Assembly: GCA_900073065.1 (NCBI GenBank)
Contig: FJOG01000028.1
Coordinates: 431,679-491,124, forward strand
Direction of reading: 5' to 3'
DNA length: 59,446 nucleotides
Source: Phialocephala subalpina
Lineage: Eukaryota; Ascomycota; Leotiomycetes; Helotiales; Mollisiaceae
Below the pieces are notes generated by a model, which saw only the letters and a list, made by a program, of their open reading frames with translations, ran no database searches and was not told where the DNA came from. This document shows, in pieces, positions 52,932 to 59,446 of this stretch (position 1 is the first letter of the stretch; each line of letters opens with the position of its first letter). The position numbers and the translations under genes were made by a program.

Positions 52932-53788
52932 ATGCCGCAAATCGGAACCAAGTCTTGTTGGCTGTGTACGAGGCGAAAGGTCAAGTGTGATAGAGCACGT
53001 CCGTCTTGTTCGAAGTGCGAGAGGAGGGATGAACAGTGCCGATACGAACAGACTTCCGATTATGAGAGCACCACATGTCCCGTAAGAGACTGCCGTGAGC
53101 ATTTTCCGACCTGGCTGAGTCTCAGACTTCATTACTGTAAGTCTTGAGCAATATACTTCTAGACCGAACTAATATTGGAACAGGCATCGAGCACCCAGAA
53201 GGATTCTCGTGCCATGGCTGTAAATTTAAGCACAAAAAGGCCAGCGGTCTTAGATATCATTACGATCTCCACCCAAGTCACTCCGAAGACGAAACTGCTA
53301 CATCAACGCTACAAGTGGCTCCTATAGAAGCGCTCATATCAAACCAAGAACCACCAGACGATATATTATCTTTGAAGGACGAGTCGCACTCCAGCGGAAA
53401 TGAGATCGATCGAGACGATTTGCGGCATAATGGCTTCGAGGTAGAAAGACAACCAAATCGCAACGGATCATCTGCGAACGACGAGTCGGAATCCAGCGGA
53501 AATGAGATCGATCGAGACGATTTGCGGCATAATGGCTTCGAGGTAGAAAGACAACCAAATCGCAACGGATCATCTGCGAACGACGAGTCGGAATCCGTCA
53601 AAGGCGTGGACAGCCTACAAGAGAAAATGACGCATATTATGTTGGAAGACCTGAGTCCATGGCAAGGACAACGGGTGTACGTATTCCGCTGTTCACCTAC
53701 ATGCCACAACGAGATACACATCTTTGGCGGTTGGGAGTCGGAATGCATATGCCACTTTGGTACACCACACAGTTTTCAAATATCGTAG
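52932..53788 (+). CDS. Zn2Cys6 plus double C2H2 finger protein (269 aa), one intron
   Basis: ATG 52932 gives M-P-Q-I-G-T-K-S, then a canonical Zn2Cys6 cluster CWLCTRRKVKCDRARPSC SKCERRDEQC (residues about 9-36). An intron at 53137-53183 (47 nt; GTAAGT, CTAAT, CAG) lies inside the next finger: CPVRDCREHFPTWLSLRLHY joins CIEH to form C-x4-C...H-x4-H. A second finger, FSCHGCKFKHKKASGL then RYHYDLH, follows. The remaining part contains a 34-residue exact duplication and a short Cys/His-containing end. No fungal regulatory domain is present, so this is a compact DNA-binding protein. Order Zn2Cys6 then C2H2 is the reverse of the usual fused fungal arrangement. Confidence 0.75.
53390..53593 (+). repeat. 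In-frame 102-bp tandem duplication inside the zinc-finger gene
   Basis: The unit encoding SSGNEIDRDDLRHNGFEVER then QPNRNGSSANDESE occurs twice back to back with essentially identical DNA, keeping the frame. Recent in-frame expansion. Confidence 0.85.
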
Positions 53789-54300
53789 ATACGGGTCTGA
53801 GAAACTGTATCCCTATGCAATTTGTATTCTGACTTTCTAAAAAGGTAATGGATGTGTAAGATTATTGTAGACACAAATCAAATCAACGAAACAAACCCAT
53901 CAAAGGTGTAATTATAAACAAATTGGAGGGTTTAGATCTCTAAGTGTTTTCCTTCTGAGCAACGCTTGGTCAAGAGGCGTGCAGGTGAACCATTTGGCCT
54001 GTGAGGTGCATTCGTGCAAAGCCATTGATTCAAGGATGACTAGTGAAGCAGCATGGTGAACGTGCATCACGTCCTTCTGCAGAGGTGACCAATGATCTGT
54101 AAGGCTGCCGAAGCGCTAGCGGTAACAGCACTCTTATGCCCTTCTGTTTTCGCTCGTGGGAGCGAAACATAGCAATGTTTCCCGGAACCCCTGTCAAGAC
54201 ATCATCAGTCTTGAGCGGGGAGCTAAATACGTCTCTCACCTGCCCTTCCTTCCTGCTTTCGAATCCAAGACGTTTACGAGTCCACCAACATCTTTCCATC
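53789..54300. other. Intergenic; no gene recognised
   Basis: The in-frame stretch 54136-54300 upstream of gene F lacks conservation with gene E, and I treat it as leader. Confidence 0.4.
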
Positions 54301-55628
54301 ATGAGATCGAAAATTCAGCCTCCGTCTCAGAGCAGCCTCACCAATACGCCATCTGTGAGCAAAGTCAATCGAGACGCTCATAGTCAAGGGAGCTTGGCCC
54401 AAAATTTATCCACTCTATCACTCTCGACAATTAAGAAGACAGGATCTGAGAGAAAGGATTATCTCATCAAGTCCTCTGGCTCCGAAATTATTTTTTCAGA
54501 TCCCGAAGGCAATAACAAGATGGGCTTGAGAGACTTTTTCAACACATCGAACGGACCCGAATTTGAGTCTTGGAGGGACAAGATCGACCAGATGATAGCC
54601 TTCTTGTTTTCAACTGGCGTTGCCAACTCCGACTGGAACTGCAGAATCGACAATCATTCCGGCCGGGATCGTTTCATGGCTACACGCGGGAATATCTCGT
54701 ACTCCTTGCGTAGAATCATCACACAAGAAGAGGGAAAGGCTGTCCACACCACTCTTGTGGTGGAGTATACAACTTTGACGTATGCAGAGGAAGGCGATCT
54801 TTCAACCCTTGTTCCAACCCCGCGAGGAAAGTTCCGCATCGATTACAGCTTTGACCACTGGCAAGATCAGAATGGCAACGAAGTCAAAATTTTTGCTCCC
54901 TCTCAACGAATGCCCCTACCGAATCTGCAGAAGCTCAGCGAATCGCAAGCTCCGACGAAGGTCCAATTGAGCGGAAACGGCGAGAACAGCACCGGGATCG
55001 TCTCTTTCACGCCTTCTGTTTTGCTCCTCTGGAAAGCCGCATACTTGGATGCCGTGGAAGTTTACTCAGGAGGTAAGTCCAAGATGTGGGGTTTGAAGCT
55101 ACGAAGCTAACGACTATAGTCCGAAAGAAATGTGTCCCGCTCTACACGATATCCCCACACGAAGCCAAATTTGAGCTCAGCCCAAGGCAGCAATCTTTGG
55201 CAGACTTCCAAAAGCGGTACGCTCATCATGTTCTCGTGTTACCAGCAATATTTCAAGAAGACATCATCAAAGGTGAGTTGATACATACTGTACTCTAGTA
55301 CGATGATAACGTTTTCATAGTTTTTCAACACCATTCAAACAAAATTTTGATTCCGTTCTCCGAACTCTGGTCCGACGACGATTCCGATACTCGGTCGGAT
55401 TGCAGCAGCATAGCTTTGTCTGAAGACAGTTGGACAGATGTAGAACCTGCTGATCCACCAAAACTCGACAGCCGCGTCTTTGCAGTTCTTGTGACGCATC
55501 CTAGCAGAGCCGAGCACCAGGCATTTATCGCTCAACTCTGTCTACAGCATATCAATGTCATTGTATGCTCTGAGGAGTTCGATACCTCCTGGCTTCCTGT
55601 CAAGCATGTCGTATACCGGGAGAAATGA
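54301..55628 (+). CDS. Gene F: second member of the gene E family (410 aa)
   Basis: ATG 54301 follows CATC. Exons 54301-55072, 55120-55272 and 55321-55628 are joined by introns of 47 nt (GTAAGT, GCTAAC, ATAG) and 48 nt (GTGAGT...CATAG), both phase 1, giving 410 aa. Exon 2 is 153 nt, exactly as in gene E, and encodes the aligned FELSPRQQSLADFQKR...FQEDIIK (gene E: FHLSPRQNSFNDFLNQ...SEEDLIK). Exon 3 aligns over VFAVLVTHPSRAEHQAFIAQ and the DTSWLPVKHVV end. The N-terminus has a Ser/Gln-rich extension absent from E, then a probable beta-rich domain (DWNCRIDNHSGRDRFMATRG; FRIDYSFDHWQDQNGNEVKI). Function unknown. Confidence 0.75.
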
Positions 55629-55935
55629 TCCCGTTTCAGCGTTTCTCTTCGTGGTGTTTTCAGAGGAGTTTCAAAATTCCACAATGCTACATATATATCG
55701 TATCACTAGAAACGTGAAGAACATCAAACTCATCTTGGTCATTCTCTTCAGTGATCACTTTGCCAAAACCCTTAGTGGGGTTTCGTGAATACTGATTTCT
55801 TGCTTTGCTTAAGGTGATGGAACATGATATTCGCGAGCACAAGCTCATGCATTTTTCTATTGTTGCTGTCACTCTAAATCTTATTTACTTTCAGATTATT
55901 ATCTGTTCACTACTACTAGTATGTGTTATCTCTTC

Positions 55936-58914
55936 TTATACGTACAACTTATATTTCAGACCAAGTCCAAAATATCTTCTCTGGTGATCCCGGTGCCCAA
56001 ACACACAGTTCAAGCCTTGATCTTCGAGCAGCTCTTGAAGTTTGTATGGGCAATTACTGATACTCCTTCTCCTCGTTGTAAGTCCACCAAGCATTATGCT
56101 GATATCGTCATTGAGCGGCAAGGTGAATTCGATGTACCTTGAGAACGCAATACCTCTCGTCGACTCATCATGTACGAGTCGATTGACGCAGGGGATGCTT
56201 TGATACATGTAGTAGAAACGTGCACGAGTACTGCGAAGTCGACCGAGCAGCGCATGGTATGCAGGTGATGATGGCGGCCATCTGCAGCGTATCTGTGCTC
56301 TACAAAATACTCCTATCGCATTAAATTGAGGGACACCAACCAACTCGAGATAGAATAGAGAGGCCAATAGTTTGTCAGTTATCTGATCAGTCTCGTGATC
56401 ATGGAAAAGTCTGAAGTCCACGACCCAGTGACGATCTTCTCTGGACTTGCCGTAGGGTGGTACTTGAGTACCAAGACAGCATAAAATATCGAGCTTTTTT
56501 CCCTTCCTTGACCAGATATTGTCTTGTTCGTCAATTAGTAATTTGGTCATCTCAGTATGTTCGCCATCGCCTCTACATCGGTAGCCACGGAAAGCCTTCT
56601 GGCTGAGATTTGTCTAAGTTAGCAGTTTATAACTCTTGAGGAAAAGTTGTTATAGTGTCTTACGAAGTAGCGGCGCGTGCACTCTCAGTGTTAGCAATAC
56701 GTTCGAGATTCAGATTCATCTTACCTACATATGCCAAAGAGTCTCTTCTTGTTTATCGGTCCAGGACAAAGCAGTGCCCTTGAGTGCGTGGGAGCCATTG
56801 TAGTTCGAAAGTGTGCATAATGAGGAGTCCTTTTCTCTAATGACGGCTATTCCTATCTTCCTCCCCCCACTGTGGCATTCGAATAAAGATTTCTGGGACG
56901 GGAAAATCTGCCTCAACGTCGTGCTGAGTGCGGGCGGTGGCTTGAAAGTCTGCTTGAGTTGCGGAAGGGAAGCCAGGGGAGCTTTGAAGATACTATTCCA
57001 TGTTGTGCTTCCTCTGGGCTCCTCAACAACAGTGGTGGCTTGGGAGAATCTTGATGCAGGAATCGGTGCCAAGTGTAGCTGGTGCTCTTTCTCCAATAAC
57101 TCTGAGCTCATTGCGCAATCATCCAGAGATGATGTGTCCTGACAAAACAAGTCTAAGATAAGTAATGTACCTAATTCTATTTAGTACGCTTCGCTGCCTA
57201 GGCTGAAACTTACCCAAGCCGCTTCCCATTATAACGTCAAAATGCTCACGAATTGAAATTGGGAGACCGAGCTTTTTTTCGATATCCCGAAGAATTTCAA
57301 TGTCTTTAAAACCTTTCCCATCAATTATCAATCCTCTGACACCAGCCGTGGGGGGCTTGAGGGGAAATAATATCTTGTTAGTGATCTTGCAGAGCGGGCA
57401 AGTGTCTATTCTGAACGTCCACGGATCTTCCAAGTCGGTACGGCCATGTATAGGAACGCAAGTATCGCAGAAGGAGTGTCCGCACGTCAGAACATTCTCT
57501 GGTCGTCTTCCAACGCACGACAGGCAGGTTTTTCTGCTATATGTATTCTTCCAGATCGGAGTCAGTGAGAGTAGTATTCGCTTGTGAACTGCTGCTGAAT
57601 CTTCGAAACCCTCACTGATTCTCATATACTGCTCACAAAACATGTTCTTGACTTTACCCTGGATCTCTAAGAGCATTCCGGGTCGATGTGGATACACGAC
57701 ATTTAGATTGTCGAGAATGTTACTATAAAGCTTTTTGAATACCATACTAGGCTCAAATCCTAGTCTGAAGTTAGCTCGCGAATTCCATATTAATTCCTGT
57801 CTAGTGACTTACGGTGCATTTGAGGGGGTGTGCTATCAAGGCATAATGCCGACGTTACCACAGGAACTGCGAACGTCACATGTTGCTCTGGTGGTACAAG
57901 CCTCAAGAAGTTAGACAAATGATTTGAAAAGGTCGGTAATGGATTGAAGGTCCTTGAAGCTTCTACGAAGTCGAAAGCTGTTATATTCGTCCTTGTAAAG
58001 TGTTTGCAAGCTAGGCTGAAGAATGCTCCGAAATGATGAGCCGAGAAGGAAAGCTTGGCAGCTCTGCGGAGACTCTGTACATCTTCCGACTCCTGTATAA
58101 GTCTTCGATGCAGCTTTTCCAAATATGGATGAAAGCTAATTATTTCTCCCGATGATCTAGGGAGGGGAAGAATGCGGATGTCCCCAAATAGCTGGCTCAC
58201 CAGGCTGTTGAAATCGGAAGTACTAAGGCGAGTTCTCCCTGTTCGTATGAATCCCGATTTTCGTGCATCTACTTCTTGTCGAACCTCGTTCATAAAAGAA
58301 ATTGTCGCCAATTTCTCGTCAAAGGTTGCTGCGGCGTCTTTCCACCTCAGTAACACGAGAATCCTCGGATATGTTGACGCAGGAAGAATAGGAGGCTCGC
58401 TGATTGTTACTAGCCACGAGGCAAGAAGTTGCGCAACTCCTCGAGTACCTCCAAAATCATCTGCAAACAAACATACAATAGTACTAAAAGGCATTAGAAG
58501 CTGGCGGTAAACAGTGTTTGCTATGGCGTTAGGATCGAGAAACTCTGAGATTGGTTGGAGCTTCGTCGGCCATCGGATGGTATGCTGTTCGACATGAGGA
58601 GGATTTGGGCGGCTTTTGCCAAGACATGAAAGTCTATGCAGCTCACAATCTGCAATGAGGACAGGAGACGGAGCCTCAGCACAGTCTGAGGCTAGTTGGA
58701 GATGAATTTTATCGTGGCCGTATTTGAACTTGATAGAGAAGAGGTCACGCATTAGACTAGTCTTGACTTTACCACCTATCAAAGTAATGAGTTGTGGTTC
58801 TTGAGCGTCAGGAAAGGCAAGCTCTTGTTGGATGATAGCAAATGCTTGATGATGTTCTTGTAATAATGTTTCTTGCTCTCGAGTACAAAGATCAAGCCAT
58901 ATTAAACTTGCCAT
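55936..58914 (-). CDS. NTPase-like / RING / patatin-like protein (918 aa, five exons)
   Basis: Exons 57813-58914, 57214-57759, 56729-57152, 56664-56681 and 55936-56602 join in frame to exactly 919 codons; introns are 53, 61, 47 and 61 nt, and exon 4 is only 18 nt. Residues 1-365 resemble the degenerate P-loop-like region of this fungal family (LITLIGGKVKTSLMRDLF has no full Walker A; LFADDFGGTRGVAQLLASWL). A RING-like Cys/His set spans about 446-491 (CLSC...CGHSFCDTC...CPLC). The patatin domain follows: VRGLIIDGKGFKDIEILRDI (oxyanion loop, DGKG instead of DGGG), HFDVIMGSGLD where GxSxG is expected, KIGIAVIREKDSSLCTLSNY, LWHIARAATS, and GDGE near the catalytic-Asp site. Patatin enzymes hydrolyse acyl lipids by a Ser-Asp dyad; here the Ser motif is damaged, so activity is doubtful. 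Intron 2 boundaries decide this. Confidence 0.75.
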
Positions 58915-58959
58915 ATTTTCTTTCTTAAGTTACTAAAGTAAATACAAAGTAAAGGCAAG

Positions 58960-59446
58960 TAAACTTTATTATACCATAGGAATTTTAATCTTTTAATATT
59001 TGAACTTGAAAATATAAATCTTAAAAGATTAAAAATAAAGTTAATATTATAATTAATTTCAAATTTATATTAAGTTTTATTAATTTTCGAAATTTAAGAA
59101 TTAATATTATTATTATTTGAATATTAGAATTCTATATTCTAAGAAATTAAAATTAAATATTATTATTATAATTTTAATATTTAATATTTTGGAACTTAAA
59201 AGAATTAATAATATTATTAATTTAAATATTAGAATATTAGAATGTTGTATTCTAAGAAATTGAAATTAAATATTATTATTATAATTTTAATATTTAATAT
59301 TTTGGAACTTAAGAGAATTAATAATATTATTAATTTAAATATTAGAATATTAGAATTCTATATTCTAAGAAATTGAAATTAAATATTATAATTTTAATAT
59401 TTAATATTTTGGAAATTAAGAAAATTAATAATATTATTAATTTAAG
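58960..59446. repeat. Extreme AT-rich tandem repeat block
   Basis: From about 58960 the sequence is nearly all A and T. Units of about 107-113 bp repeat imperfectly, visible by TTTTGGAA at about 59187, 59300 and 59407 and by AATTAATAATATTATTAATT each time. It abruptly ends the gene-dense part and continues past the window; it may be the edge of an AT-rich (RIP-degraded) isochore. Confidence 0.75.

Noticed and set aside
1..59446. CRISPR arrays, bacterial operons, tRNA and rRNA genes
   Set aside because: No regularly spaced repeats with unique spacers, no ribosomal or tRNA-like sequence recognised; splice signals show a eukaryotic genome.

Overview
The window looks like a euchromatic but gene-poor accessory region of a filamentous ascomycete, most likely Leotiomycetes (Helotiales-like). 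The evidence is short spliceosomal introns (mostly 44-62 nt) with GTAAGT/GTATGT donors, CTAAC/CTGAC branch sites and YAG acceptors; a 2EXR-domain gene; fungal C2H2 and Zn2Cys6 regulators; an NTPase-like/RING/patatin-like protein; BCS1-like, F-box, SANT and TPR relics; and Tc1 and pogo-type transposon remains with TAG stops of the kind RIP produces. There are no operons, no tRNA or rRNA genes and no CRISPR. The organism is inferred, not proven. Coding starts were chosen at ATG only.

Layout. 0-6 kb: small hypothetical genes, the first member (A) of a Ser/Thr/Asp-rich family, a frameshifted gene joining a transthyretin/HIUase-like domain to a homeodomain, decayed ORFs and a nested repeat block. 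7.3-8.7 kb: a complete Tc1-like transposon (terminal repeats, TA duplication) whose transposase has one in-frame TAG. 9.3-13.4 kb: three apparently intact genes (2EXR protein, 700-aa protein, zinc-ribbon/WSxWxW protein). 13.9-21 kb: graveyard of pogo transposase tail, SANT, BCS1-like AAA ATPase with a perfect 250-bp tandem duplication, and a TPR relic running into an assembly gap (20755-21081). 18.7, 22.2 and 27.7 kb: further members (B, C, D) of the Ser/Thr/Asp-rich family; C and D also share a 36-bp core promoter segment. 24-31 kb: kinase N-lobe relic, minus-strand hypothetical genes and an F-box ruin.

32.6-35.2 kb: gene E of a two-member spliced family (partner F at 54.3 kb; identical intron phases, both with a 153-nt middle exon) and a stand-alone Hsp70 substrate-binding-domain gene. 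37.9-40.5 kb: an intact four-exon C2H2/fungal transcription-factor gene (830 aa). 41-46.8 kb: broken hypothetical genes, a dispersed repeat family, and a two-exon protein with seven predicted membrane helices. 47.0 and 51.7-52.3 kb (minus): two diverged copies of a histone H3/CENP-A-like gene. One copy has lost its histone fold by an internal deletion; the other keeps the fold and introns but carries a TGA. 52.9-53.8 kb: a Zn2Cys6 plus two C2H2 finger protein. 55.9-58.9 kb: a five-exon 918-aa gene with a degenerate NTPase-like region, a RING and a degenerate patatin domain. 59.0 kb to the end: extremely AT-rich ~110-bp repeats.

The genes do not form an obvious pathway. The picture is of a fast-turnover accessory segment where chromatin/DNA-binding and lineage-restricted families duplicate, lose parts and decay next to transposons.
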